Source: Phycisphaerales bacterium (GTDB lineage Bacteria > Planctomycetota > Phycisphaerae > Phycisphaerales > UBA1924). From it: 61,150 nucleotides of DNA. Below are positions 44,805 through 53,570 of the stretch, piece by piece. Position 1 is the first letter of the stretch; every line of letters starts with the position of its first letter. The notes beneath the pieces were generated by a model that was not told the DNA's origin, did no database searches, and worked only from the letters and a program-made list of their open reading frames with translations. Made by a program: the position numbers and the translations under genes. The stretch covers positions 1-61,150 of the forward strand of contig JASBRY010000010.1 of assembly GCA_030149165.1 (NCBI GenBank), given 5' to 3'.

Positions 44805-45626
44805 TCAGCGATCGTTCTGTGTTTGCGATGAATGCTCAGGACCGATGAATCTGGGAGGTGGTTTCTTGAGGATTTTGGTCCGCAGCGCCATCGCGCCTGC
44901 TGAGAATCCGTAGATCGCAACAAAGACCACAGCGCAGCCGAGGATCAGGAACAACGCTCGCCATGGATACGGCCCGAGCAGATCGATGACGGATTCTCCT
45001 GGATGCTGTCCCGATCCAAGATACGCGTAGTTGGTGCCGAGGAAGATGTTCAGGAAGAACACCAGCACCCCGAATCCGATCCCGGTGAGTGTCGCGAACA
45101 CGAAGTCCTTCATGTTTGGTCTGTATCCGAGGGCGACGACATCGTACAGACCCACCCCAACGATCTGGAGGTGGTTGAGCCAATAGATCCAGAATCCGAG
45201 CGAGCCGTGTCCTTCCTTGAGGAACGGCGTCACAAACACCTGTGAACTGAGTCCCAGTCCCCAGAATAGGGTCAGAGCGCGTGCATTGCGATTGAGTGTG
45301 AGCATCGCCCACGCGACGATCCAGACGGACCATCTGCACATGTGCAGCGGGAGTGAGTCATCAATGTCCCAATGCGCCGGCGTGAATCGACGAAAGAATA
45401 TGAAGGTTTGTGAGATCAGAATAAACCATCCGACTGCGTGACGGATTCTGCGTTCTGTATTCCTGCCTTGCTCATTATTCTTTGCGAGTAAGATCCGACC
45501 GAGGATGCACCATCCGATCATGATCGAGAAGCAAACCACGACCACAAGCAGATGTTGCTTGGTGAATGCGTGGAACTCCTTCGGCCAGTCGTACGCGCCT
45601 GAGTTGGATGGGGTCTGCATCAGCAT
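44805..45626 (-). CDS. YwaF / TIGR02206-type integral membrane protein
   Basis: 273 aa with six to seven hydrophobic segments. The pattern LPLHMCRWSVWIVAWAMLTL and, later, WIYWLNHLQIVGVGLYDVVAL, with TNYAYLG before the last helices, matches TMEM164/YwaF-type membrane proteins whose function is not established in bacteria. Lies between rlmN (3 bases upstream) and the WecA-like gene (16 bases downstream) on the same strand, so probably part of one transcription unit. Start may be the ATG 6 bases further in. Confidence 0.75.
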   Translation of the reverse strand: MLMQTPSNSGAYDWPKEFHAFTKQHLLVVVVCFSIMIGWCILGRILLAKNNEQGRNTERRIRHAVGWFILISQTFIFFRRFTPAHWDIDDSLPLHMCRWSVWIVAWAMLTLNRNARALTLFWGLGLSSQVFVTPFLKEGHGSLGFWIYWLNHLQIVGVGLYDVVALGYRPNMKDFVFATLTGIGFGVLVFFLNIFLGTNYAYLGSGQHPGESVIDLLGPYPWRALFLILGCAVVFVAIYGFSAGAMALRTKILKKPPPRFIGPEHSSQTQNDR

Positions 45627-45629
45627 GGG

Positions 45630-46775
45630 TTAAGTAGTCGCGTGCTCATGGCGGAGCTGTCCGCATGCGGCGGCGATGTCTCGTCCTCGGCTCGCGCGGA
45701 TATGGCAGTTGATGCCATGCTCCCGGAGCAAGTACTGGAATCGGTGAACGTCATCCGTGCTTGGTCGATTGAACTGGAGTCCAGCCACTTCGTTGTATCG
45801 GATCAGATTGACATTTGCTCGGAGGTCTTTACAGACTTGAGCCAGCTGCGTTGCGTGCTCGCTCTGATCGTTTACTCCTCCGAGCAGGATGTACTCGAGC
45901 GTGATCTCTCGTCCCGTTTTCTCGAACCATTTCCTACACGCATCTTTGAGCTGATCAATGCTAGTGAACTCTGCCCAAGGGATCAGTTGGCGCCGGAGTT
46001 CGTCGTTTGGAGCGTGCAGCGAGAGCGCGAGTGTGACCGGGAGTTCCAGTTCGTTCGCGAGCTTCTCGATCGCTTTGTGCATACCAACTGTTGATATGGT
46101 GATTTTGCGAGCACTGATCCCGAGCCCCCAAGGTGCGGCGACCGTGCGGACCGCATCAACGACCGGCTTGAAGTTCGCAAGCGGCTCACCCATCCCCATG
46201 AACACGACATTGGAGATCCGATCAACGCCTTGCAACTGATTCAGACGCCAGACTTGTTCGACGATGCGTCCCGAGGACAAGTTTCCATCGAGTCCGCCGA
46301 TCCCTGTTGCACAGAAAGTACATCCAACCGGACATCCAACCTGTGATGAGATGCAGGCCGTGCGCCGATCTGAATCCGGAGCGGGGATCATGACGCATTC
46401 AGTCTGGCGCGTCGTGTCCGAATACGGCATCTCTTGTCCAAGGATCGGCAATCGAGATTCGTGATCAACTCCGGCTTCCCTCGCATCGACTGGGGCAGTG
46501 TCTGCGTCATCGCTCCACTCGATCAGCAGCTTCTGTGTGCCGTCAGTTGCGAGTTGGTGCGCGACCGTGGGACCGCTCAGAAAATTCATCTCATTGCTGA
46601 GCAGATCACGATCCTGATTGGACAGGTTGCTCATCTGCATCGGATCGATGACGCCTTTGAGATAGACCCATTCCATGATCTGCTTGGCTCGGAACTTGGG
46701 GAGACCACGCTCCAAGCACCAGTCGGTGAGCGATTCGGGATTCATCGCAAAGAAATGGTGGGTGGGGTGTTTCAT
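45630..46775 (-). CDS. rlmN: Dual-specificity 23S rRNA/tRNA A2503-C2 methyltransferase
   Basis: 381 aa. Radical SAM enzyme methylating C2 of A2503 in 23S rRNA (and A37 in some tRNAs). The iron-sulphur motif is CPVGCTFC; FMGMGEPLANF and ISTVGMHKAIEKLA follow, and the second catalytic Cys lies in GRDIAAACGQLR near the end. The N-terminal helical domain (LPKFRAKQIMEWVYLKG) matches the family. A loop of about 40 residues (TAPVDAREAGVDHESRLPI and on) is inserted before the radical SAM core. Overlaps ispH by 4 bases (ATGA). Confidence 0.95.
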   Translation of the reverse strand: MKHPTHHFFAMNPESLTDWCLERGLPKFRAKQIMEWVYLKGVIDPMQMSNLSNQDRDLLSNEMNFLSGPTVAHQLATDGTQKLLIEWSDDADTAPVDAREAGVDHESRLPILGQEMPYSDTTRQTECVMIPAPDSDRRTACISSQVGCPVGCTFCATGIGGLDGNLSSGRIVEQVWRLNQLQGVDRISNVVFMGMGEPLANFKPVVDAVRTVAAPWGLGISARKITISTVGMHKAIEKLANELELPVTLALSLHAPNDELRRQLIPWAEFTSIDQLKDACRKWFEKTGREITLEYILLGGVNDQSEHATQLAQVCKDLRANVNLIRYNEVAGLQFNRPSTDDVHRFQYLLREHGINCHIRASRGRDIAAACGQLRHEHATT

Positions 46776-47827
46776 GTATCGGCGCCAGAGATCGTGAGCG
46801 GGACGGGAGTGTCGCCGTATTTATCCGCGGTGATGGTGGGGGCTTCCACAGTGATGCGTCGATCTTTGTGATCGATGCCGTGCTCCTCCATCAAGCGTTT
46901 GAGTGTCAGTGGCAGACCGAACTCCACAGACTCCTCAGTAATGTCCGCGACATGCAGCGTCGCGTTGTTCTGATCGACAAAGTGACGGCAGATATCTGAC
47001 ACCAGATCTTCCGGCGCACTGGCACCCGCAGTAAGCATGATGGTTTCATCACCCGTTGGATACCACGCTGGATTGAGTTCGGATGCATCGTCAATCAGCA
47101 CGCTGCATGTTCCCATGGTTTGAGCAATCTCTGTGAGTCGAACGGAGTTGGATGAGTTTTTCGAACCAACCACAATCACGAGATCACACTCAGGAGCAAC
47201 CAAACGCACCGCTTGCTGACGATTGGTCGTCGCATAGCAGATGTCTTCGGTCGGAGGCGCTTTGATGTTCGGGAACGCGCTGACCAGCGCATCGATGATC
47301 ACTTTCGCGTCATCGGTCGAGAGTGTGGTCTGTGTGAGGTAGACGAGCTTGTTGGGATCCTCGATCTTCAGATGCTCGATGCATTCAGGAGATTCGACAA
47401 CCTGCGTCTGTCCCGGCGCTTCTCCCATCGTCCCGATGACTTCTTGGTGGTTTTTGTGACCAATGAGCAAGATCTGATATCCCTGTCTCGCATAACGCAC
47501 GGCTCGTGAGTGCACTTTGGTCACGAGCGGACAGGTCGCATCGATTGCTGTCAGATTCCGCTGCTTTGCTTGTTCGCGGAGTATTGGGGGAATTCCATGA
47601 GCGCTGAAAACAACAATGCTTCCCTCTGGAACATCGTCGAGCGATTCAACGAATCGGACACCACGGCTGATAAACCGCTCGACCACATGACGATTGTGCA
47701 CAATCTCGTGGTATACATAAATAGTCTCATCTGGGAGCAGCTCGAGAACCTGATCGACGACATCAATTGCCATCCGGACTCCGGCACAGAATCCTCTGGG
47801 ATTGACTAACACAATCTTCACGATCAA
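46772..47827 (-). CDS. ispH: 4-hydroxy-3-methylbut-2-enyl diphosphate reductase
   Basis: 351 aa. Last enzyme of the MEP isoprenoid pathway, making IPP and DMAPP with a 4Fe-4S cluster. The three cluster cysteines are in NPRGFCAGV, DATCPLVTKVH and DICYATTNRQ. Other signatures are VYHEIVHNRHVV, FSAHGIPP and SKNSSNSVRL. First gene of an ispH-rlmN pair (4-base overlap) that may run on through 41368. Isoprenoid lipid carriers are substrates of the WecA-like enzyme downstream, a loose functional link. Confidence 0.95.
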   Translation of the reverse strand: MIVKIVLVNPRGFCAGVRMAIDVVDQVLELLPDETIYVYHEIVHNRHVVERFISRGVRFVESLDDVPEGSIVVFSAHGIPPILREQAKQRNLTAIDATCPLVTKVHSRAVRYARQGYQILLIGHKNHQEVIGTMGEAPGQTQVVESPECIEHLKIEDPNKLVYLTQTTLSTDDAKVIIDALVSAFPNIKAPPTEDICYATTNRQQAVRLVAPECDLVIVVGSKNSSNSVRLTEIAQTMGTCSVLIDDASELNPAWYPTGDETIMLTAGASAPEDLVSDICRHFVDQNNATLHVADITEESVEFGLPLTLKRLMEEHGIDHKDRRITVEAPTITADKYGDTPVPLTISGADT

Positions 47828-47936
47828 TGACTCCGGAAATCAGCCGCAATCGGGGCTTAGGTGCTCGAATCAATGGTAGCATCCCGCCGCGAGCAGACCC
47901 CCTAGACTCCCCCTGCAATACCTTATGGAGAAACGC

Positions 47937-48995
47937 ATGACCAACTTTGCACAACTGCTCGCAGCTCTCGTGCTTGCCGCACCAGCATTGGCGATAAATC
48001 CGGTTGAAACGACCCAAGCTGATCCAGATGCTCAGATCGAACAGTTCAGCCAAACGCGCGAGATGATGCGTCAATACGGAGTCGACAAAGCACCAGATAA
48101 GGCAGAAGGGGCTTTCCGGCTCACAACCTACAACATCGAGAACCTCTTTGATACGCATGACGATCCGGCTTTGACTGGACGCAACGATGATGCAGACGAA
48201 GCGAAACCACAGCACGAACTCGTCGCAACCGCGATGGCGATCCGTGCAGTAGATCCGGATGTGATATGTTTCCAAGAGATCGAATCAGAAGCCGCGGTTC
48301 TTGAGTATCGCGATAACTACCTCTCGGATATGGGATACGAATATGTCGTATCGATTGATGCCGGGAATGATCGAGGCATCGAGAACGCGGTGCTCTCGCG
48401 CTATCCGATCAAGGATGCGAAGAACTGGCCGAAGAAACCACTCGGTGGTGTGCATCCAGAAAAATACGGCACCCAACAGAACTGGTACGCAGGAGAACCA
48501 ATCGAGTTTCGACGCTCTCCGCTGATGGTGGATCTGGAGATCCCATCAGCAGACGGGAGCGATTCATGGACACTCACGCTCTTTGTGATGCACCACAAAT
48601 CGGGACGCTTCAACACCTACTGGCGCGAGGCAGAAGCAAGCGGCACACTTGAACTGATCAACAAAGTCACCAAGTCGCACCCTGATCGCGCGATTGTGGT
48701 GCTCGGAGATTTCAACGCCGAGGTGACGGACAAATCAGTGCAAACCTATTTCGAGGCTGGATTTGTGGATATCTTCGCGGATCGCAAGTCCGAATCTGAA
48801 ATCATCACCCATGAATCAGGACGCCGGATCGATCTGATTCTTGCCAACAAAGCCGCGCTGAAACACATGGATACGGATTCCGCGTTCGTCTACGGCACTG
48901 CTGCACGCCCTGAGGGCACGAACTGGCGGGATCTTGAGACCTTCGAGGGATACGCCGCAGACCACTATCCAGTCAGTGTGGACATGAGCCGCTGA
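47937..48995 (+). CDS. Exported endonuclease/exonuclease/phosphatase-family protein
   Basis: 352 aa, signal peptide FAQLLAALVLAAPALA. The metal-dependent phosphodiesterase fold is plain: RLTTYNIENLFD, VICFQEIESE, GIENAVLSRYP, VMHHKSGRFN, VLGDFNAEVTD and the final AADHYPVSVDM, which give the Asn, Glu, Asp/Asn and Asp-His residues of the active site. The substrate may be nucleic acid, lipid headgroup or another phosphodiester. ATG 47937 has GGAGA upstream; an in-frame ATG at 47925 overlaps that site. Confidence 0.85.
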   Translation: MTNFAQLLAALVLAAPALAINPVETTQADPDAQIEQFSQTREMMRQYGVDKAPDKAEGAFRLTTYNIENLFDTHDDPALTGRNDDADEAKPQHELVATAMAIRAVDPDVICFQEIESEAAVLEYRDNYLSDMGYEYVVSIDAGNDRGIENAVLSRYPIKDAKNWPKKPLGGVHPEKYGTQQNWYAGEPIEFRRSPLMVDLEIPSADGSDSWTLTLFVMHHKSGRFNTYWREAEASGTLELINKVTKSHPDRAIVVLGDFNAEVTDKSVQTYFEAGFVDIFADRKSESEIITHESGRRIDLILANKAALKHMDTDSAFVYGTAARPEGTNWRDLETFEGYAADHYPVSVDMSR

Positions 48996-49186
48996 TTCGA
49001 ACAGTGTTTGCGGATGCAACTGGAGTCTGGAATCTCTGTTAGACTTACTTGAAAGGAACTGGAGATTCCCGGAGTGATGAGTAGAATATGTGCCCCCGAG
49101 AACCCACAAGGCCGGGGCGAGTGAATGGACGCTCGGAATGAAGCAATGCACGACGAGCAACCACGACGGGAAACGAGGCAGGACGC

Positions 49187-49567
49187 ATGAGTGAAATCAA
49201 ACCCTGGCAAATCATTCTGATCATCGCAGCAGTCGTGGTCCTCGCGTTCTCCGGATGGAGAATGATGTCGGCAGGCTCGATCGATCAACCAGATGGACAC
49301 ATGACCGTGGATGTCATGACAGGACAACTCTACTTAGTTCAAAAAGGCAAAGCGAAGGGCATTGTCTATCCATCCACAAACCCAGACACCGGCGATCGCA
49401 CGCTGATCCCTGTCAGCCAAGACGAAGAGTCCGGAGTCTGGAAACTCGATGAGCGATTCATGGATCGAATCACAGACGAAATGAGAAGTCAATCCAAAGC
49501 ACTCGGAAGTGGCACCAGAGTCACAGTCTTAGACACCGATCCGATTGTGCATGTACTCATGAAATAA
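49187..49567 (+). CDS. Small single-pass membrane protein, unknown function
   Basis: 126 aa. One N-terminal helix (WQIILIIAAVVVLAFSGW) then a soluble domain of about 95 residues with VDVMTGQLYLVQKGKAKGI and VYPSTNPDTGDRTLIPVSQ. No family recognised. GAGGCAGGACGC precedes the ATG. It lies 30 bases upstream of a pseudopilin gene on the same strand and may be co-expressed with it. Confidence 0.7.
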   Translation: MSEIKPWQIILIIAAVVVLAFSGWRMMSAGSIDQPDGHMTVDVMTGQLYLVQKGKAKGIVYPSTNPDTGDRTLIPVSQDEESGVWKLDERFMDRITDEMRSQSKALGSGTRVTVLDTDPIVHVLMK

Positions 49568-49597
49568 CGAGACCCATCTCGCAATTGGAGATTCGAA

Positions 49598-50677
49598 ATG
49601 AATCGTCGCAAAAACGCATTTACACTCATCGAACTGCTCGTGGTCATCGCGATCATCGCACTACTCATCGGGATCCTGCTCCCGGCACTGGGACAAGCTC
49701 GCGCGAGCGCCCAAAACTTGGTGTGCAGTTCAACACTCCGTAGTTTGGCGCAGTTGAACCTGATCTATGCGAACGAGAATCGTGAGTACTACGCAAGCCC
49801 GGTCAACATCGGCGGCCAGTACACCGGTCGTGTGGTTCAACCAGGTGAAGGTATTATCTTGGGAACCGAGGCTATGGAGGGGAACTCGCAAGCGAGTGTG
49901 CCAACTACGGTTCAAGATTGGATCTCACCAATTGCCGGCGAGACTTTGGGTTTCTCGACCAATCGTGCACAACGAACACGCGATATCTTCAACACGCTCG
50001 GCTGCGCTCGCGCCAATGTCTTCAATGACTTCGTGTATGACGGTGGCGGCATTGATGACATTCAAGACTTCGATGAGATTGCTGAGGAGGGCATCAAACA
50101 AGTCAGTTACTTGATGCCAACCGGATTCGCCCATGTCAGTCAAGATGACCGCCCGTACTTGGTCGGTCTGGCAAATCGAGTCCCAGGTGGCACTGTCAAT
50201 GTTGCACCGAATGTGACCAACCTCATGACACACCCTGGAAGTCCACAGCAACCTCGCGGGTTCCGCCATCGAGTGGATCGCGTGGGAACAAGCGCATCCT
50301 CGAAAATCATGGTTGCCGACGGAACTCGCTACTGGACCGATGCAGATGGGTTGGACTTTGATGCTGGCACCAACGGCCGCTACGGTTCGTTTACGAGCTC
50401 GTCACCAATCTTTGAGCGTTCAGTCGCATACGGTCGCTCATCACCGGTCGCTGTTGAAACCCAAACGAATCTTCGACTTTCCTACCGGCACGGTGAAGCG
50501 ATCAATATTGCGAAGTTCGACGGTTCAGTGGATTCCATCACACAGATCGAGTCCTATACAGATCCAAATCCTTGGTTCCCGACTGGGACGCGTTGGGATG
50601 GAAACACGAACACCGAGGAATCAGAACTCTTTATGGAAGAGCAGTCCAACGGGCGTGCAAATCCAAAGATCAACTAA
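49598..50677 (+). CDS. Pseudopilin-like protein with H-X9-DG motif
   Basis: 359 aa. Prepilin signal [24 protein letters not shown] with Glu at +5, then [20 protein letters not shown]. The C-terminal region contains [20 protein letters not shown], where His is followed by nine residues and Asp-Gly. This H-X9-DG feature marks the large planctomycete pseudopilin families (often grouped with DUF1559). Such genes are highly multiplied in planctomycetes; their role is unsettled. The residue before the cut is Ala. Confidence 0.85.
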   Translation: MNRRKNAFTLIELLVVIAIIALLIGILLPALGQARASAQNLVCSSTLRSLAQLNLIYANENREYYASPVNIGGQYTGRVVQPGEGIILGTEAMEGNSQASVPTTVQDWISPIAGETLGFSTNRAQRTRDIFNTLGCARANVFNDFVYDGGGIDDIQDFDEIAEEGIKQVSYLMPTGFAHVSQDDRPYLVGLANRVPGGTVNVAPNVTNLMTHPGSPQQPRGFRHRVDRVGTSASSKIMVADGTRYWTDADGLDFDAGTNGRYGSFTSSSPIFERSVAYGRSSPVAVETQTNLRLSYRHGEAINIAKFDGSVDSITQIESYTDPNPWFPTGTRWDGNTNTEESELFMEEQSNGRANPKIN

Positions 50678-50978
50678 ATCTCGATTCCACATCGATTTCC
50701 AAGGTGTGATAACCATCGCCCTCCAACTTCGGAGGGCGTTTTGTTTGGGATAAGATCGGTGTAGCGTGCTCGACTTTTCCTTCTTAACACTAGCTTATTT
50801 CTCCCAGATTTGCCTCCATTTCATCGATGATCTATGGTATGATCATGTGGAGAATCTGACCGAAGCATGGGTGTTTCGAGGTCCCTGACCAGTTCCTGAC
50901 ACGCACCTACGCATGCGAAGGTTCCTCGCTTTGTGTTCAGAGAATAGAGAGAAACATTTCCAACTGGAGAGAAAGAAA
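50678..50978 (+). other. Intergenic region ahead of the lamin-tail protein gene
   Basis: 301 bases. Contains the terminator at 50717-50744. A TATGAT at 50838-50843 could be a -10, but the nearest TTGCCT is 22 bases away, too far for a normal promoter. Confidence 0.4.
50717..50744 (+). terminator. Terminator after the H-X9-DG pseudopilin gene
   Basis: CGCCCTCC, 6-base loop, GGAGGGCG, TTTTG: 8-bp GC-rich stem and T-run about 40 bases after the stop. Confidence 0.85.
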
Positions 50979-51629
50979 ATGAAATTCACCACTGCAATCG
51001 CAGCTATCGCAGGTATCGCAGCAGCAACCAACGCAAGCGTTACCATCAACGAAGTGCTCGGCTCGACCGCAAGCACTGACTCCGAGTTCATCGAGCTTTA
51101 CAACACCACCGGCGGCGCAATCGATCTGACCGGCTGGAGCATTGAGCTCTGGGACTCCGACGCGGACACCGCTGGTTTCATGGGTTCAGACGCAGGTGCT
51201 CCTTACGCACTGTCCGGCTCCATCGCAGCAGGCGGGTACTTCACCCTCGGCAACGCTCAAGCGCAAGCATTCCTCGGTTTCACCGCGGACATCACCTTTG
51301 GTGCAAACTCGATCGAGAATGGTTCTTACACCATGATCCTTCGTGACGGCATGGGTGACCTCGTCGAGGCAGTCTTCGTGACAGACAATGTTGCTGACGT
51401 TGCTAACGATGGCACCAACCCAATCACTCCAGACCTGACCGTTGGTCCAGACGGCACCTTCCTCCCAGCAGGTTTCTACCGCGTTGGTGACGGTTCCTCG
51501 ACCACTGCGATCCTCGAGTTTGACCAAGCTCCACCATCCGCAACTCCAGGTGCTGCAAACCTTCCAACTCCAGGTGCACTCGCACTCCTCGGACTTGGTG
51601 GTCTCGCAACCGCTCGTCGTCGCCGCTAA
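50979..51629 (+). CDS. Secreted lamin-tail-domain protein with short PEP-CTERM-like tail
   Basis: 216 aa. Signal peptide FTTAIAAIAGIAAATNA, then a lamin-tail (LTD) beta domain: VTINEVLGS, SEFIELYNTTGGAIDLTGW and AAGGYFTLGNA are the family's strand pattern. The C-terminus is PTPGALALLGLGGLATARRRR in two parts: a Pro motif with a short Leu/Gly run, then RRRR. Export followed by tail processing and surface retention is inferred. GGAGAG lies 7 bases before ATG 50979. Many A/C-ending codons (GCA, ACC, CCA) set it apart from its neighbours and suggest strong expression. Confidence 0.8.
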   Translation: MKFTTAIAAIAGIAAATNASVTINEVLGSTASTDSEFIELYNTTGGAIDLTGWSIELWDSDADTAGFMGSDAGAPYALSGSIAAGGYFTLGNAQAQAFLGFTADITFGANSIENGSYTMILRDGMGDLVEAVFVTDNVADVANDGTNPITPDLTVGPDGTFLPAGFYRVGDGSSTTAILEFDQAPPSATPGAANLPTPGALALLGLGGLATARRRR

Positions 51630-51679
51630 TGGTGATGACTCACGCTTGATCCTTCAAGTGTGCTGATTTGATTTATGAT

Positions 51680-51714
51680 CCCGCCGCTCATCTTTGGGCG
51701 GCGGGTTCTTTTTT
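51680..51714 (+). terminator. Terminator after the lamin-tail protein gene
   Basis: CCCGCCGC, loop, GCGGCGGG, TTCTTTTTT. It lies about 50 bases after the stop. Confidence 0.85.
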
Positions 51715-51755
51715 GTCTATGCTGCTCTGAACCCACAAAGCAGAGGAGCATGAAC

Positions 51756-53186
51756 ATGTCCACCCAGCAGGTTATTGATTGGTTAGATCAGCACGAAGAA
51801 CAATCCATCGAGCGCATGATCGATTGGCTCCGGATCCCATCAGTCGGGACCGATCCGAAGCACGACGCAGACACTGCGAAAGCTGCACAGTGGGCCGCGG
51901 ATCATCTCAAGGCTTCCGGATTCAGCGTGGAACTCATGGAGACTGGTGATCCCGCTGGATCAGGTCAACCCATCGTGCTCGCGACGACCACCGGTGATGA
52001 TGATTATGCAGGTCCGCATGTGCTGTTCTACGGGCATTACGATGTTCAACCAGCCGATCCGATCGAGTTGTGGGAGTCGGCGCCGTTCGAACCAATCCGC
52101 AAAGCCGCGGAGGGGGAGATTGGAGAGCGCATCGTCGCGCGTGGCGCGTGTGACGACAAAGGTCAGGTGATGATGTTCCTCGAAGCGATGCGTGGGTGGT
52201 ACGAGACCACAGGAAAGCCGGGCGGCGGTGTCAAGTACACCGTGCTCCTCGAAGGCGAAGAAGAGTCGGGATCGGTGAACCTCGAACGATTCGTCGATGA
52301 GCACAAGGACACGCTCGGCGCGACCGATGTGTGTCTCATCTCTGACACCGGTATGCTGGGACGCGGAAAGCCCGCGATCACCTACGGCGTGCGTGGACTC
52401 ACATACCTCGAAGTCACGCTCATTGGTCCAGATCAAGACCTACACTCAGGACTCTGGGGAGGAAAGGTTCCCAACCCAATCAACGAACTCACCAAAGTCC
52501 TCTCCCAGTTGTGGGACGACAAGCGGCGTGTCACCATCCCGAACTTCTATGACGGCGTGCGCGATCTCACACAAGCAGAACGCGATGCGTGGAAGAATCT
52601 GGGAGTTGATCCGGAAGCCGCACTGCGAGGCATCGGACTACCACCAGAAGCAAGCATCGGCGAGGAAGGGTTCTCCTTCATCGAGCGTGAATGGGCGCGT
52701 CCGACTTGCGACATCAACGGCATCATCGGCGGATACACCGGTCCAGGCGCGAAGACCGTCATCCCATCAAGGGCAAGCGCGAAACTCTCGTTCCGATTGG
52801 TGGATGATCAAGATTCAGAAACCATCGCGTCATCGGTCATCGAATGGTTCAAGCAGCGCACCCCTCCGGGATGCCAGTGGGAGTTCCAGAATCATGGAGG
52901 CGGCGCTCCCGCAACATGCGCGACCGAATCCGAACCATTGCAAGCCGCGTTCCGTGCGATCGAGCGTGGATGCGGTGTCAAACCAGCGATGATCAAATCG
53001 GGTGGATCAATTCCTGTCGCGGGACTGCTCAAAACCACTGTTGGTCTTGAAACCATCTTCATGGGATTTGGATTGGAGGATGATCGCGTCCATTCACCCA
53101 ATGAGAAGTTCGAGCTCGATTGTTTCCGGATGGGCGCTCGCGCTCATGCTGCATTGGTCGAAGAACTGACCAGTTCAGATTCCTGA
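51756..53186 (+). CDS. M20-family metallopeptidase (dipeptidase-like)
   Basis: 476 aa, cytoplasmic (no signal). Two-zinc peptidase or amidohydrolase with YGHYDVQPADP and GACDDKGQVMM (first metal ligands), EGEEESGSVN (catalytic Glu pair) and HSGLWGG at the dimerisation domain (about 190-310). The final SPNEKFELDCF is the usual C-terminal metal region. Of the M20 groups it is closest in look to the carnosinase-like CNDP/DUG1 dipeptidases. ATG 51756 has GAGGAG about 8 bases upstream. Its last 43 bases overlap the convergent gene at 53144. Confidence 0.88.
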   Translation: MSTQQVIDWLDQHEEQSIERMIDWLRIPSVGTDPKHDADTAKAAQWAADHLKASGFSVELMETGDPAGSGQPIVLATTTGDDDYAGPHVLFYGHYDVQPADPIELWESAPFEPIRKAAEGEIGERIVARGACDDKGQVMMFLEAMRGWYETTGKPGGGVKYTVLLEGEEESGSVNLERFVDEHKDTLGATDVCLISDTGMLGRGKPAITYGVRGLTYLEVTLIGPDQDLHSGLWGGKVPNPINELTKVLSQLWDDKRRVTIPNFYDGVRDLTQAERDAWKNLGVDPEAALRGIGLPPEASIGEEGFSFIEREWARPTCDINGIIGGYTGPGAKTVIPSRASAKLSFRLVDDQDSETIASSVIEWFKQRTPPGCQWEFQNHGGGAPATCATESEPLQAAFRAIERGCGVKPAMIKSGGSIPVAGLLKTTVGLETIFMGFGLEDDRVHSPNEKFELDCFRMGARAHAALVEELTSSDS

Positions 53187-53461
53187 GTCTCGCTCTGGTT
53201 TTCTGATTCAGCTTCTGAAATTTTCAGACCTGGATCATCAATGATCTCGACATCAGATTGCATCATTTCAGGAGTGAGCTCGCCGGTGATTTCTGCGAGG
53301 TGCAGCGCCTGTTGATTCGAGAGTTCCTCGACGCGATTCCTTAGATTGTGGAGCGTGGTTTCATGCCGGATCACATTCGCATAGACGCTGTACAGGCACA
53401 GGACACAAATCCCTGAAGCGAGGGCAGAAATCAGCAGAATCATGGTGCCTGAGTCGAGCAT
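53144..53461 (-). CDS. Small single-pass membrane protein with coiled-coil
   Basis: 105 aa. An N-terminal hydrophobic segment (MILLISALASGICVLCLYSV) is followed by a heptad-like stretch RHETTLHNLRNRVEELSNQQ and an acidic Ser/Glu-rich tail. No family recognised. The frame is open to 53566 but the membrane segment placed at the N-terminus argues for ATG 53461 or 53443; neither has a ribosome site. The 3' end overlaps the convergent M20 peptidase gene by 43 bases, which is unusual. Confidence 0.55.
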   Translation of the reverse strand: MLDSGTMILLISALASGICVLCLYSVYANVIRHETTLHNLRNRVEELSNQQALHLAEITGELTPEMMQSDVEIIDDPGLKISEAESENQSETQESELVSSSTNAA

Positions 53462-53570
53462 AGCTGTGTTATGATCGGACGATTCTGAACAAAACTTTGC
53501 TCTCAAGGTGTCTAGGCACGCAAGTTTGGCCTTGAAGTTGTAGAATCGGCACACACGCGATCCCAATGGG

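Noticed and set aside
49125..49190. 21-codon frame overlapping the start of the 49187 gene by ATGA
   Set aside because: Preceded directly by a stop, no ribosome site, no recognisable peptide; probably chance.
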